Numbered from the stretch's first letter, positions 44,194 through 54,336 are shown. The stretch is 64,000 nucleotides of DNA from Paraburkholderia terricola (GCF_900142195.1 NZ_FRAB01000027.1:1-64000), one strand, 5' to 3'. The notes: a model not told the origin generated them from the sequence alone. A program made the numbers and translations.

Positions 44194-46236
44194 TTAACCT
44201 CGGCTCCGGTATTGATTGACGGCTTGCAAACTCGTGTTCAGATTCGGCAGTTCAACCGCGGCCGAGCCGGCATCCACCTGTTTGAGCAGATCGGCCACGG
44301 TCTGCGTGTTCTTCGACGAATTGTCGAAGTAGCGCGTGAGTGCGGCATCCGCCGCGTGCAGGTCGGACTTCAGCGTGGTCTGGTTGCGCGAGAGCAGCGC
44401 GAGGCGCGCCGACAGCAAGCGCATCTTCAGATTCTCGCGCATGAAGTAGCCTTGATCGGGCGCGACCAGCATCGCGTCGGCGTTGTCGATGCGGCGCACC
44501 TGCACGAGGCTCGTCAACTGCTGGCCGATGCCGCTGGAGACTTCGCGCCACCACACCTTCCAGCGCGGCTCGCCGGTGGCCGCGGCCACCTTGGCGGTGT
44601 CCGACCACGTGGCGGCCTTCGGCGTGGCGCGAGCGATCGGCGCCTCGCCGGAAAGCGGCAGGCTGTCGACCTGGTCGATCGCGTTGTCGAGCTTGATGGC
44701 GAGGCCGGTCAAGTCGGTGGAGGGCGCCGCCTTCAGCTTGTCGATGTCTTGCGCGATCGCCTTGCGCACCGCCACCACTTGCGCGTTGTCCGACGCGGCG
44801 AGTCGCGTGTCGGCGCTTTGCAGCGCGAACAGCGCGAGTTGCGTGTTGCCGGTGAGCTGCAACTGCTGGCTCGCGGCCGAGAGCATCTGGCCGACTTCGG
44901 CGAGCGTCCAGTCGTCGCGATTGCGCGCGAGATCGGCGTATTGCTGTTGCAACGCCTGGTGCGCGGCTTGCGTATCGGCGAGCTTGCCTTCGAGCTGCGC
45001 GACGTGCGCGTCCGCTTGATGAACCGTGGCGAGCGCCTGTTCGGTCTTGATGCGCAGTTCGTTGGTCTGCGTGTCGTTGGCTTGCTGGCGCTGCGCGAGC
45101 TGCTGCTCGGCGCGCTCCACCTTGCGGTTGAGCGCATAGCCGCCCACGCCCGCGGCGCAAGCAATGATCACGACGACAAACCACAGCAGCGGTCCGCTCG
45201 CGCTGCGGCGCTTTTGCGCTTCATAGGGCGTGAAGGGTTGATTCGGCGGCAGCCCGCTGCTCGCGGCGGGCTGGGGTGAAGCGTTCGTGGATGCGTTCGT
45301 TTCTGTCATGCGTGATTTAGCCGGTGAGTGAGCCGGGTTGGACGGTACCGGTTTAACTGCGGAAGGTGCGGCTGCGGGTGCGGCGGCCGATGCGGCTGCA
45401 AGCAAGGCGCGAGCGATGCGCTCGTCGCCCGCGCCGGACACCGTAATGCTATCAAAACCCAATGCCCGCGCGGTCTGCGCGATACGGGGATGCGGCGTGA
45501 CGAGCGCGGCGTGTTTGAGCTGCGCGAGTTCGTCGGCGGTGAGATGTTCCTGTGCGAGTTCGTGCAGATTGCGCACGCCTTCCGAACTGGTCAACAGCCA
45601 CGCATGCGGCGCGCCGGCGAGCAGTTCGTGCACGCGCGCCCATGCGCCGATCGACGGCTCCGGCACGAGTCGCCGATACGCCGCGACCGTTTCGACTTCG
45701 GCGCCCGCTTCGCGCAGACGCTCGGCCAGCCACTCTCGGCCGCCGTCGCCGCGCACGATCAGCACGCGCTTGCCTTCGAGATTCGCCGCGCCGAGCGCGG
45801 CATCGATCGCCGCGAACAGGCCCTCGGAATCGAAGCGCCCGTTGTCGTCATCGGCGCCGGAGGCCGGACTGATCACGTTGTACGCCGGCGCGGCGACGCC
45901 GTGGCGCACCAGCGCCTGCACGCTGCCCGGCCCGACCACGCCGATCGGCAGCGCATGCGGCCAGATCGCGCCGCTTTTGGCAAACGCATGATCGATGGCG
46001 TTCGGCGAGACGAACACGACCAGCGCATAGCGTTCGAGTGAAGCCAGCGCCGCGCGCAACGGCGCTTCGTCGGCAACGGGCGCGATGTCGATCAGCGGGA
46101 AATCCAGCGTGACGATGCCGGCCGCCGCGAGCCGCGCGGCGAGCTCGCTCGACTGACCGGCCGGCCGTGTAATCACAGCCGTGAACGCCGCGCGCGCGGC
46201 GGATGATGAAGTGTTGCCGAAAGTGTCGGCGGTCAT
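44194..46236 (-). CDS. hemDX: fused uroporphyrinogen-III synthase and HemX
   Basis: A 680-aa bifunctional fusion. The N-terminal part (about 1-280) is uroporphyrinogen-III synthase, which cyclises hydroxymethylbilane; it has VITRPAGQSSELAARL, LVVFVSPNAIDHAF and AWLLTSSEGVRNL. A low-complexity linker rich in Ala, Pro and Ser leads to a HemX part that starts MTETNAS, has one transmembrane helix (LWFVVVIIACAAGVGGY) and a long periplasmic coiled coil. The start at 46236 overlaps the hemC stop by one base (TGATG). The fusion is common in Burkholderiales; an internal start at the HemX methionine is possible. Confidence 0.88.
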   Translation of the reverse strand: MTADTFGNTSSSAARAAFTAVITRPAGQSSELAARLAAAGIVTLDFPLIDIAPVADEAPLRAALASLERYALVVFVSPNAIDHAFAKSGAIWPHALPIGVVGPGSVQALVRHGVAAPAYNVISPASGADDDNGRFDSEGLFAAIDAALGAANLEGKRVLIVRGDGGREWLAERLREAGAEVETVAAYRRLVPEPSIGAWARVHELLAGAPHAWLLTSSEGVRNLHELAQEHLTADELAQLKHAALVTPHPRIAQTARALGFDSITVSGAGDERIARALLAAASAAAPAAAPSAVKPVPSNPAHSPAKSRMTETNASTNASPQPAASSGLPPNQPFTPYEAQKRRSASGPLLWFVVVIIACAAGVGGYALNRKVERAEQQLAQRQQANDTQTNELRIKTEQALATVHQADAHVAQLEGKLADTQAAHQALQQQYADLARNRDDWTLAEVGQMLSAASQQLQLTGNTQLALFALQSADTRLAASDNAQVVAVRKAIAQDIDKLKAAPSTDLTGLAIKLDNAIDQVDSLPLSGEAPIARATPKAATWSDTAKVAAATGEPRWKVWWREVSSGIGQQLTSLVQVRRIDNADAMLVAPDQGYFMRENLKMRLLSARLALLSRNQTTLKSDLHAADAALTRYFDNSSKNTQTVADLLKQVDAGSAAVELPNLNTSLQAVNQYRSRG

Positions 46237-47246
46237 CACTCGCCGGTCACCGCGCTGTCTGTCGAACCGGAGGCCGACGCGGGACCGCTCGCCGTGCTCA
46301 GCGCGCGGACGATCTCCATCGCGCCTTGCTGTTCGAGCGCGCTCGCCACTTGCTGGCCGAGCGCGATCGCGCGTTCGACGTTGGGCGCGGGCGCCGAGGC
46401 CTGCGCGCTCAACACGCGTTGCCCGTCGGGCGTGGCGACGATGCCGCGCAGATGCAGCGCGCCGTCGTGCCACATGGCATAGGCCGCGAGCGGCACCTCG
46501 CAACTGCCGCCGAGCACGCGCGACACCATGCGCTCCGCTTCGACGGCCAGCGCCGTATGGTCGTGATGCAGCGGCGCGAGCCAGGCCGCGAGGTCGGCGC
46601 GATCGGCGCGAATCTCGATGCCGAGCGCGCCCTGACCGGCGGCGGGCAAGCTGTCCTCGGGGTCGAGCAGCGCGCGGATGCGCGCCTCGAGACCCAAACG
46701 CTTCAAACCGGCCGCGGCCAGAATGATCGCCGCATAGTCGCCGCGATCGAGTTTCGACAGACGCGTATCCAGATTGCCGCGCAGCGGCCGCACCACGAGG
46801 TGCGGATAACGGATGCGCAGCATCGCCTCGCGGCGCAGGCTGGAGGTGCCGACCACCGCGCCGGCCGGCAGCGCGGCAAGCGAGCCGTAATCGTTGGAGA
46901 CGAGCGCGTCGCGCGGGTCCTCGCGTTCCATGATGGTGGACAGCGCGAAGCCCGCGGGCAATTCCATCGGCACGTCCTTGAGCGAGTGCACGGCGAGGTC
47001 GGCGCGGCCGTCGGCGAGAGCGGCTTCCAGCTCCTTCACGAAGAGGCCCTTGCCGCCCACCTTCGACAAGGTGCGATCGAGAATTTGATCGCCGCGTGTC
47101 GTCATTCCGAGGATTTTTACGTCACAAGATGGATATAATTTGTGCAGCGCACATCGCACATGCTCCGCTTGCCACATGGCCAGGCGGCTCTCTCGCGACG
47201 CAATCACAAGCGTGTGGGGTGGCGTGGAAAACGTCTCGGTGTTCAT
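46236..47246 (-). CDS. hemC: porphobilinogen deaminase (hydroxymethylbilane synthase)
   Basis: Condenses four porphobilinogens to hydroxymethylbilane. The 336-aa enzyme has the catalytic Asp in HSLKDVPMELP (Asp91), the arginine-rich GTSSLRREAML and RPLRGNLDTRL stretches, and Cys249 in LGGSCEVPLAAY, which carries the dipyrromethane cofactor. The start at 47246 (MNTETFSTPP) is family-like; the longer frame to 47294 is not. It is first in the hemC-hemDX-hemY operon and divergent from ppc. Confidence 0.93.
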   Translation of the reverse strand: MNTETFSTPPHTLVIASRESRLAMWQAEHVRCALHKLYPSCDVKILGMTTRGDQILDRTLSKVGGKGLFVKELEAALADGRADLAVHSLKDVPMELPAGFALSTIMEREDPRDALVSNDYGSLAALPAGAVVGTSSLRREAMLRIRYPHLVVRPLRGNLDTRLSKLDRGDYAAIILAAAGLKRLGLEARIRALLDPEDSLPAAGQGALGIEIRADRADLAAWLAPLHHDHTALAVEAERMVSRVLGGSCEVPLAAYAMWHDGALHLRGIVATPDGQRVLSAQASAPAPNVERAIALGQQVASALEQQGAMEIVRALSTASGPASASGSTDSAVTGE

Positions 47247-47694
47247 TAGCTTGCTGATCGAATGACGGGGTGTAATAACAAACAATGTTAGCACGCGCCC
47301 TGGGGTCCGCCCCGGCCTCTGCCCCTGTTTCCAGCCTTATGTCATGGGGCGCGGCGGGGCGCCGTGCTGGCGCGGTATCGATGGAGGAGACGGGCCTCAC
47401 GCGGCGCGCACCTGCCCCATTCCCGCCTGATCACGCACGGTCGTTCGCGCACCGGAGCTCAGCATGCGGGATGATGCAACGCGGCGCAACGTGCCGATCG
47501 CGCAAGTGCAAGCCTCATGAAAGCAACGAGGCGCGCCGCATGTCGCGCAACGCGCGGCCACCCTCTCCGCGTATCGCCATCGGCGCATACCGTTTCGCGC
47601 AGTTCAGATTGCTGTTCACGTTGCAGTTCATAGTGCAGTTCCGCAGTAGCAGTTCATCACTCAACAGACCCTGGCTTCCCTGAGGAAACCCATC
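47247..47694. other. hemC-ppc divergent intergenic region
   Basis: 448 bases with no supported gene. Promoters of hemC (minus) and ppc (plus) lie here. GAGGAAAC about eight bases before 47695 supports the GTG start of ppc. Confidence 0.4.
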
Positions 47695-50600
47695 GTGACG
47701 TCTTCCGGATCGGCGCGCCCTGCCCGCCGCAACACTGCATCGCCCAACGCTTGCGCGGCCGACGCCCCCACGGCCACCGCCGCTTCTTCCACTTCCGCCG
47801 CCGCGACATCTACCGCCGCTCAGTCGATACCGGCCAAACGCGCCCGCCACACCACGCTGGCCGCCAATACCGCTAAAACGCCGAAGGCCGCCAAAACCTC
47901 GGTGCCCGTCAAGACGGAAAAAGCAGACAAAGCGGTGAAGACGGTCAGGACCGCCAAGGCGACGCAAGCCGCGAACGCCGCCCACGCACTGAAACCGGCC
48001 ACGACGAAAGCCCCGAAGGTCAAAGCGGTGGCCAACGGTGCCGACAAAGCACCCATGCTGGAAGCGGTGTCGACCGAGACGATCGCGCCCGCGCCGAAAA
48101 ACAACGGCCGCACGCGCGACGACAAAGACCACCCGCTGTTCCAGGACATCCGTTACCTCGGGCGCCTGCTCGGCGACGTGCTGCGCGAGCAGGAAGGCGA
48201 CGCGGTGTTCGACGTGGTCGAAACGATCCGCCAGAACGCCGTGCGCTTTCGCCGCGAGGACGACAGCGCCGCCGCGCAGACGCTCGACAAGAAGCTGCGC
48301 TCGCTCAGCCCCGAGCAGACGGTCAGCGTGGTGCGCGCGTTCAGCTACTTCTCGCATCTCGCGAACATCGCCGAGGACCGCCACCGCAATCGCCGTCACC
48401 GGATTCACGAACTCGCCGGCTCCACCTCGCAACCGGGCACCATCGCTCACGCGCTGGAACGGCTCGTCGAGGCGGGCGCCGCCGCGACGCCGGTATTGCA
48501 GCAGTTCTTCAACGAAGCGCTGATCATGCCCGTGCTGACCGCGCACCCCACCGAAGTGCAGCGCAAGAGCATTCTCGACGCGCAGCACGACGTCGCGCGT
48601 CTGCTCGCGGAACGCGATCAGCCGTTGACCGACCGCGAGCGCGCGCACAACGAAGCGATGCTGCGCGCGCGCGTCACGTCGCTCTGGCAAACGCGCATGC
48701 TGCGCGACTCGCGCCTGACCGTCGCCGATGAAATCGAAAACGCGCTGTCGTATTACCGCGCGACCTTCCTCGAGGAAATCCCCGCGCTCTACGCCGATAT
48801 CGAAGACGCGCTCACCGAGCACGGCCTCGCCGCGCGCCTGCCGCCGTTCTTCCAGATGGGCAGTTGGATCGGCGGCGACCGCGACGGCAATCCGAACGTC
48901 ACCGCCGAAACGCTCGAACACGCCATCGACCGTCAAGCCGCGGTGATCTTCGAGCACTATCTGGAGCAGGTGCACAAGCTGGGCGCGGAGTTGTCGGTGT
49001 CGAACCTGCTGGCCGGCGCCAGCGACGCGCTCAAGGAACTCGCGGCCGCCTCGCCCGACCAGTCGCCGCATCGCACGGACGAGCCGTATCGGCGCGCGCT
49101 GATCGGCATGTACACGCGGCTCGCGGCAAGCGCGCGCGTGCGCCTCGGCGAAGGCAGCGTGCCGCTGCGCAGCGCGGGCCGCGGCGCGGCGCCGGTGCGC
49201 GCCAAGCCGTATGGCGACTCCGCCGAGTTCGTGCGCGATCTGCACGTGCTGATCGATTCGCTCGCCGAGCATCACGGCGCGCCGCTCGCGGCCCCGCGCC
49301 TGTCGCCGCTCGCGCGCGCCGCCGAAGTGTTCGGCTTCCATCTGGCGAGCATCGACCTGCGTCAAAGCTCGGACATTCACGAAGCGGTGATCGCCGAACT
49401 GTTCAAGCGTGCCGGCGTCGAGAGCAACTACGCGGCGCTTTCCGAGGACGACAAGCTCAAGGTGCTGCTCGCCGAACTGGCCCAGCCGCGTCCGCTGCGT
49501 CTGCCGTATGCCGAGTACTCCGACCTCGTGAAGAGCGAACTCGGCGTGCTGGAAGAAGCCCGCATCACGCGCGAGAAATTCGGCGCGCGCGCGGTGCGCA
49601 ACTACATCATTTCGCACACGGAGACCGTCAGCGATCTGGTCGAAGTGATGCTGCTGCAAAAGGAAACCGGCCTGCTGCGCGGGCGTCTGGGCGACGCGCA
49701 CGCTCCGGCGAAAGCGGGCCTGATGGTGATTCCGCTGTTCGAGACGATCCCCGACTTGCGCAACGCGCCGCACATCATGCGCGATCTGATCGCGCTGCCG
49801 GGCGTCGATGCGCTGATCGAACACCAGGGCAACGAGCAGGAAGTCATGCTCGGCTATTCCGACAGCAACAAGGACGGCGGTTTCCTCACGTCGAACTGGG
49901 AGCTGTATCGCGCCGAACTCGCGCTGGTGTCGCTCTTCAACGAGCGCGGCATCACGCTGCGCCTGTTCCATGGACGCGGCGGCACCGTCGGCCGCGGCGG
50001 CGGTCCGACCTATCAGGCGATTCTGTCGCAGCCGCCGGGCACCGTCGACGGGCAGATCCGCTTGACCGAGCAAGGCGAAGTGATCGCCAGCAAGTTCGGC
50101 AATCCGGAAATCGGCCGGCGCAACCTGGAAATCGTGGTGGCCGCGACGCTCGAAGCGTCGTTGCTGCCGCATGGCAACGCGCCGGCGCAACTGCCGGTGT
50201 TCGAGGAGACCATGCAGCAATTATCCGACGCGGCGATGGCCTCCTATCGCGCGCTGGTCTACGAAACGCCTGGCTTCAAGGAGTATTTCTTCGAGTCGAC
50301 GCCGATCTCGGAGATCGCCGAACTCAACATCGGCAGCCGTCCGGCGTCGCGCAAGCTGCAAGACCCGAAGCAACGCAAGATCGAGGACCTGCGCGCGATT
50401 CCGTGGGGCTTCTCGTGGGGCCAATGCCGTTTGCTGCTGACCGGCTGGTACGGTTTCGGCAGCGCGGTGGCCGCGCACCTGGACAGCGCGCCGAGCGATG
50501 CCGAACGCACGCGCCGCCTCGCGCTGCTGAAGAAAATGTATAAGACGTGGCCGTTCTTCTCGACGCTGCTCTCGAACATGGACATGGTGCTGGCGAAAAC

Positions 50601-50919
50601 CGACCTCGCGGTCGCGTCGCGCTATGCGCAACTCGTGTCGGACAAGAAGCTGCGCAAACATGTGTTCGAGCGGATCGTCGCGGAATGGGAGCGCACGTCG
50701 AACGCATTGTCGGAGATTACCGGCAAGAGCGAGCGGCTCGCGGAGAATCCGCTGCTAGCGCGTTCGATCAAGAATCGCTTTCCATATCTCGATCCGTTGA
50801 ATCACTTGCAAGTGGAGTTGCTCAAGCGTCACCGCGCGGGCGATACCAACGCGCGCGTGCGGCGCGGGATTCATTTGTGCATCAACGGGATTGCGGCGGG
50901 GTTGCGTAATACGGGCTAA
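47695..50919 (+). CDS. ppc: phosphoenolpyruvate carboxylase with long Ala/Lys-rich N-terminal tail
   Basis: Carboxylates phosphoenolpyruvate to oxaloacetate to refill the TCA cycle. The enzyme proper starts near residue 125 (DKDHPLFQDIRYLGRLL) and has the catalytic His284 in LTAHPTEVQRKS, FHGRGGTVGRGGG around residue 760 and the C-terminal INGIAAGLRNTG. In front is a tail of about 120 residues made of Ala, Thr, Ser and Lys, with AKAT/KTEKADK-like repeats reminiscent of histone H1-type tails. The GTG at 47695 has a ribosome binding site; a Met at residue 121 would give the normal length (about 954 aa). Both forms are possible. Confidence 0.93.
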   Translation: MTSSGSARPARRNTASPNACAADAPTATAASSTSAAATSTAAQSIPAKRARHTTLAANTAKTPKAAKTSVPVKTEKADKAVKTVRTAKATQAANAAHALKPATTKAPKVKAVANGADKAPMLEAVSTETIAPAPKNNGRTRDDKDHPLFQDIRYLGRLLGDVLREQEGDAVFDVVETIRQNAVRFRREDDSAAAQTLDKKLRSLSPEQTVSVVRAFSYFSHLANIAEDRHRNRRHRIHELAGSTSQPGTIAHALERLVEAGAAATPVLQQFFNEALIMPVLTAHPTEVQRKSILDAQHDVARLLAERDQPLTDRERAHNEAMLRARVTSLWQTRMLRDSRLTVADEIENALSYYRATFLEEIPALYADIEDALTEHGLAARLPPFFQMGSWIGGDRDGNPNVTAETLEHAIDRQAAVIFEHYLEQVHKLGAELSVSNLLAGASDALKELAAASPDQSPHRTDEPYRRALIGMYTRLAASARVRLGEGSVPLRSAGRGAAPVRAKPYGDSAEFVRDLHVLIDSLAEHHGAPLAAPRLSPLARAAEVFGFHLASIDLRQSSDIHEAVIAELFKRAGVESNYAALSEDDKLKVLLAELAQPRPLRLPYAEYSDLVKSELGVLEEARITREKFGARAVRNYIISHTETVSDLVEVMLLQKETGLLRGRLGDAHAPAKAGLMVIPLFETIPDLRNAPHIMRDLIALPGVDALIEHQGNEQEVMLGYSDSNKDGGFLTSNWELYRAELALVSLFNERGITLRLFHGRGGTVGRGGGPTYQAILSQPPGTVDGQIRLTEQGEVIASKFGNPEIGRRNLEIVVAATLEASLLPHGNAPAQLPVFEETMQQLSDAAMASYRALVYETPGFKEYFFESTPISEIAELNIGSRPASRKLQDPKQRKIEDLRAIPWGFSWGQCRLLLTGWYGFGSAVAAHLDSAPSDAERTRRLALLKKMYKTWPFFSTLLSNMDMVLAKTDLAVASRYAQLVSDKKLRKHVFERIVAEWERTSNALSEITGKSERLAENPLLARSIKNRFPYLDPLNHLQVELLKRHRAGDTNARVRRGIHLCINGIAAGLRNTG

Positions 50920-50972
50920 GCCCGCGTTGAGGCAGGCGGCGGCCGTTCGAGGTCGCTCGTAGCGGCTGCAAT

Positions 50973-51018
50973 GACAAAGCCGGGTGCGAAGCAGTTCGCG
51001 TCCGGCTTTGTCGTTTGT
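50973..51018. terminator. intrinsic terminator between ppc and methyltransferase
   Basis: GACAAAGCCGG (50973-50983) pairs with CCGGCTTTGTC (51002-51012), loop of 18 bases, followed by GTTTGT. It lies between convergent ppc and the minus-strand methyltransferase. Confidence 0.7.
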
Positions 51019-51044
51019 GGAGCGGCGGCACGCTCGATACGCTT

Positions 51045-51797
51045 TTAGTGCGCCTCCACCATCAGCGCGTCGAGCTTGAACGAGCCATCTTCCCGCACGT
51101 CGAAATACTCGCGCACTTCATCGGGCGAATGTGTCCACAGCGAGCGAATCGCCACCACGCGCGGTTCCGGCGTGCGCATGCGCGCCACCCATGAGCCGAA
51201 CTCGATGTCGATGCGCCAACGCTCGCGAATCGATGCGCTGAAACCCGCCGCTTCGAAAAACGCGATCCATTCGTCGGCGCGGTAATCGCGGATATGCGAG
51301 CCGTCACGCAACAGTTCGACCGCCTGGATATGCGTGTCGAGCAACGGATGATCGCTGCCGGCGATGTCGACGAACAACACCTTGCCGCCCGGCTTCAGCA
51401 CGCGCCGCACTTCGGCGAGCGCGAGCGGCACGTCGTGCCAGTGATGCGCGCTCATCCGGCTGATCGCCCAGTCGAACGAATGGTCGTCGAACGGCAGCGT
51501 TTCGGCGGCGCCCTGCCGCGTGCGGATGTTCGGGAGACCGCGTTCCTTCGCCGCGCCTTCCACCGTCGCCAGCATGGGCGGCGCGATGTCGTAGGCGACG
51601 ACCTCCCTCGCGTGCGGCGCGACCGCGAAACTCGCGTGGCCCGCGCCGCAGCCCATGTCGAGCACCGTCGCGTCGGGCGTCGCCGCGATCGCTTCGGCCA
51701 GCGTCCGCAGATCGGCGCCGCTCGCATGGGTCGGACTCGTCAAATACGCGGCGGCGGTCGAGCCGAAGGCGTCGGCGACCTGATCGTGGTGCTTCAT
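51045..51797 (-). CDS. class I SAM-dependent methyltransferase, UbiE-like
   Basis: A 250-aa soluble methyltransferase. Motif I VLDMGCGAGHASFAVA, the acidic strand VVAYDIAPPML, and SFDWAISRMSAHHWHDVPLAL with post-motif GGKVLFVDIAGSD fit the UbiE/Methyltransf_11 group. The substrate is not evident. It is divergent from an XRE-type regulator about 150 bases away, a pairing that usually means the regulator controls it. Confidence 0.85.
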   Translation of the reverse strand: MKHHDQVADAFGSTAAAYLTSPTHASGADLRTLAEAIAATPDATVLDMGCGAGHASFAVAPHAREVVAYDIAPPMLATVEGAAKERGLPNIRTRQGAAETLPFDDHSFDWAISRMSAHHWHDVPLALAEVRRVLKPGGKVLFVDIAGSDHPLLDTHIQAVELLRDGSHIRDYRADEWIAFFEAAGFSASIRERWRIDIEFGSWVARMRTPEPRVVAIRSLWTHSPDEVREYFDVREDGSFKLDALMVEAH

Positions 51798-51856
51798 GGA
51801 AGACTCCGTTTATCCAGGTGGGGTTGCTCGGGACGGCATCGCGCCGTGCCTGCCGC

Positions 51857-51885
51857 TACAATAGAGCCCGCCATGTACCAGTACA
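51857..51885 (+). promoter_or_regulatory. candidate promoter -10 and operator for the XRE regulator
   Basis: TACAAT at 51857-51862 is followed by a dyad, TGTAC CA GTACA at 51874-51885, which would lie over the transcription start. It is between the divergent methyltransferase and XRE genes, the natural place for autoregulation. No -35 box is clear. Confidence 0.35.
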
Positions 51886-51948
51886 AGTTAAGCAATTATT
51901 CTGGTATCAATCACACCCCCTAATGCCTCCACGCGCTGCCCGATCAGA

Positions 51949-52761
51949 ATGACCACGCCGTCCACCGCCGACACACCGCCGCCGCTCGACGCCACGCCAG
52001 CCCGCGCGCTCGGCGACTTCATCCGCGCTCATCGCGAACGGCTCACGCCGCAAGCGGTCGGCCTGCCGCCCGGCCCGCGCCGCCGCACGCCGGGCTTGCG
52101 GCGCGAGGAAGTCGCGCAACTGTGCGGCGTGAGCCCGACCTGGTACACGTGGATCGAGCAAGGCCGGCCGGTTTCCGCCTCCGCCGACGCGCTCGCGCGG
52201 ATCGCCGTCGCGCTGCAACTGTCGCGCGCCGAGCGGGCCTATCTGTTCGAACTGGCCGCCCAGCGCGATCCGGCCGAGCCCGATCCGGCCGCCGCCGACG
52301 CGCCCGCCACGCTGCTCGAAACCGTGCAACTCGTGAACGCGCCGGCCTACGTGCTCGACCGCCAGTGGAATGCGCTTGCCTGGAACGAGCGCGCCGCCGA
52401 TCTGTTCGTCGGCTGGCTGGACGGCGCGCACGACCGCAATCTGCTGCGTTTCACCTTCACCGAGCCGGCCGCGCGCGAGCTGATCGTCGACTGGGAAACG
52501 CGCGCGCGGCGCCTCGCCGCCGAATTCCGCGCCGACTCGATCCGCCACCTGAACGACGCGCCCACGCGCGCGCTGATCGACTCGCTCAGCGCCGCCAGCG
52601 ACGCGTTCGCACGCTTCTGGGCGTCGCAGGACGTGGGCGGCCGTGAAGGCGGGCGGCGTGAGTTCAATCATCCGCGCGAGGGCCGCATCGTCTACGACCA
52701 GATCACCTTCAAACCCGCGCATCGCGAGGACCTGAAGCTGGTGGTGCTGGTGCGGGAATAG
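51949..52761 (+). CDS. XRE-family regulator with MmyB-like ligand domain
   Basis: A 270-aa DNA-binding protein. An N-terminal helix-turn-helix (LGDFIRAHRERLTP, then LRREEVAQLCGVSPTWYTWIEQG) is joined to a C-terminal domain of the MmyB type (VLDRQWNALAWNERAADLF, HDRNLLRFTFTEPAAR, RIVYDQITFKPA), which binds small hydrophobic ligands in related proteins. It is a common Actinobacteria/Burkholderia repressor type. It stands divergent to the methyltransferase gene, its probable target. Confidence 0.88.
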   Translation: MTTPSTADTPPPLDATPARALGDFIRAHRERLTPQAVGLPPGPRRRTPGLRREEVAQLCGVSPTWYTWIEQGRPVSASADALARIAVALQLSRAERAYLFELAAQRDPAEPDPAAADAPATLLETVQLVNAPAYVLDRQWNALAWNERAADLFVGWLDGAHDRNLLRFTFTEPAARELIVDWETRARRLAAEFRADSIRHLNDAPTRALIDSLSAASDAFARFWASQDVGGREGGRREFNHPREGRIVYDQITFKPAHREDLKLVVLVRE

Positions 52762-52894
52762 GCGAGTGTTAAAATCTTGGCCTTTGCCGGTTTCTTCGTT
52801 TCGGCGGCGCATTTAGCGTATCCGGCGTGCCTAAGGTACGTGTATCCAACCAGGCGCCGTCAGCCTCTCACCGCTCGTTCAACTGCCCAACACC

Positions 52895-54301
52895 ATGACG
52901 TCCCAACTGCACAAAAAAGGCGAAGCCTGGTCGGCTCGCTTCTCGGAGCCGATGTCGGAACTCGTCAAACGCTACACGTCGTCGGTTTTCTTCGACAAGC
53001 GTCTTGCGCTCGTCGACATCGAAGGGTCGCTCGCGCACGCCTCGATGCTGGCCGCGCAGAAGATCATCGCCGCGGACGACCTCGCCGCGATCCAACGCGG
53101 CATGGCGCAGATCAAGGGGGAAATCGAGCGCGGCGAGTTCGAGTGGCAGCTCGATCTGGAAGACGTTCATCTGAACATCGAAGCGCGCCTGACCGCGCTG
53201 ATCGGCGACGCGGGCAAGCGCCTGCACACCGGCCGCTCGCGCAACGACCAGGTCGCGACGGACATCCGCCTGTGGCTGCGCGGCGAGATCGACCGCATCG
53301 GCGGCCTGCTCACGCAATTGCGCACCGCCCTGCTCGACATGGCGGAGAAAAACGCGTCCACCATCATGCCGGGCTTCACGCATCTGCAGGTCGCGCAGCC
53401 GGTCACGTTCGGCCATCATCTGCTCGCCTATGTCGAAATGTTTTCGCGCGACGCCGAGCGCATGCTCGATTGCCGCAAGCGCGTGAACCGTCTGCCGCTG
53501 GGCGCGGCGGCGCTCGCGGGCACCAGCTATCCGATCGACCGTCACGCGGTGGCGAAAACGCTGGGCTTCGACGGCATCTGCGCGAATTCGCTCGACGCTG
53601 TCTCCGATCGCGACTTCGCGATCGAATTCACGGCCGCGTCGGCGCTGATCATGACGCACGTGTCGCGCTTCTCGGAAGAGCTGGTGCTGTGGATGAGCCC
53701 GCGCGTCGGCTTCATCGATCTGGCCGACCGCTTCTGCACCGGTTCGTCGATCATGCCGCAAAAGAAGAACCCGGACGTGCCGGAACTCGCGCGCGGCAAG
53801 ACAGGCCGCGTGAACGGTCATCTGATCGCGCTGCTCACGCTGATGAAAGGCCAGCCGCTCGCGTACAACAAAGACAATCAGGAAGACAAGGAGCCGCTGT
53901 TCGACACGGTCGATACGGTAGCCGACACGCTGCGCATCTTCGCTGAAATGGTCGCCGGCATCTCGGTCAAGCCGCAAGCGATGCGCGACGCCGCGCTGCA
54001 AGGCTTCTCGACGGCAACCGATCTGGCCGACTACCTCGTCAAGCGCGGCCTGCCGTTCCGCGACGCACATGAAGCGGTCGCGCTGGCCGTGCGCGTGTGC
54101 GCGGATCGCGGCTGCGATCTGGCGGATCTGACGCTCGACGAAATGCGCGCGGAACTGCCGAACGTTGCGCAACTGATCGGCGAGGACGTGTTCTCGTATC
54201 TGACGCTGGAAGGTTCGGTGGCGAGCCGCAATCATCCGGGCGGCACCGCGCCGGAACAGGTGCTGGCCGCCGTGAAGGCTGCGCGGGAAGCGTTGAAGTA
54301 A
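52895..54301 (+). CDS. argH: argininosuccinate lyase
   Basis: Splits argininosuccinate into arginine and fumarate, the last step of arginine synthesis. The 468-aa protein of the fumarase/aspartase superfamily has TGRSRNDQVATDIRLW, GFTHLQVAQPVTFGHHL and the flexible catalytic loop GSSIMPQKKNPD (about 283-294). Length is typical. It is a single gene, with a TTAAAAT-type -10 candidate near 52770 and a terminator at 54337. Confidence 0.95.
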   Translation: MTSQLHKKGEAWSARFSEPMSELVKRYTSSVFFDKRLALVDIEGSLAHASMLAAQKIIAADDLAAIQRGMAQIKGEIERGEFEWQLDLEDVHLNIEARLTALIGDAGKRLHTGRSRNDQVATDIRLWLRGEIDRIGGLLTQLRTALLDMAEKNASTIMPGFTHLQVAQPVTFGHHLLAYVEMFSRDAERMLDCRKRVNRLPLGAAALAGTSYPIDRHAVAKTLGFDGICANSLDAVSDRDFAIEFTAASALIMTHVSRFSEELVLWMSPRVGFIDLADRFCTGSSIMPQKKNPDVPELARGKTGRVNGHLIALLTLMKGQPLAYNKDNQEDKEPLFDTVDTVADTLRIFAEMVAGISVKPQAMRDAALQGFSTATDLADYLVKRGLPFRDAHEAVALAVRVCADRGCDLADLTLDEMRAELPNVAQLIGEDVFSYLTLEGSVASRNHPGGTAPEQVLAAVKAAREALK

Positions 54302-54336
54302 CGCAAGTCTCGAAAGACAAGCACCAAAGCGCAAGG

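Noticed and set aside
47515..50220. 901-aa open frame antisense to ppc
   Set aside because: Very long but due to high GC and codon bias of ppc; composition is Arg/His/Gly-rich, with no recognisable domain.
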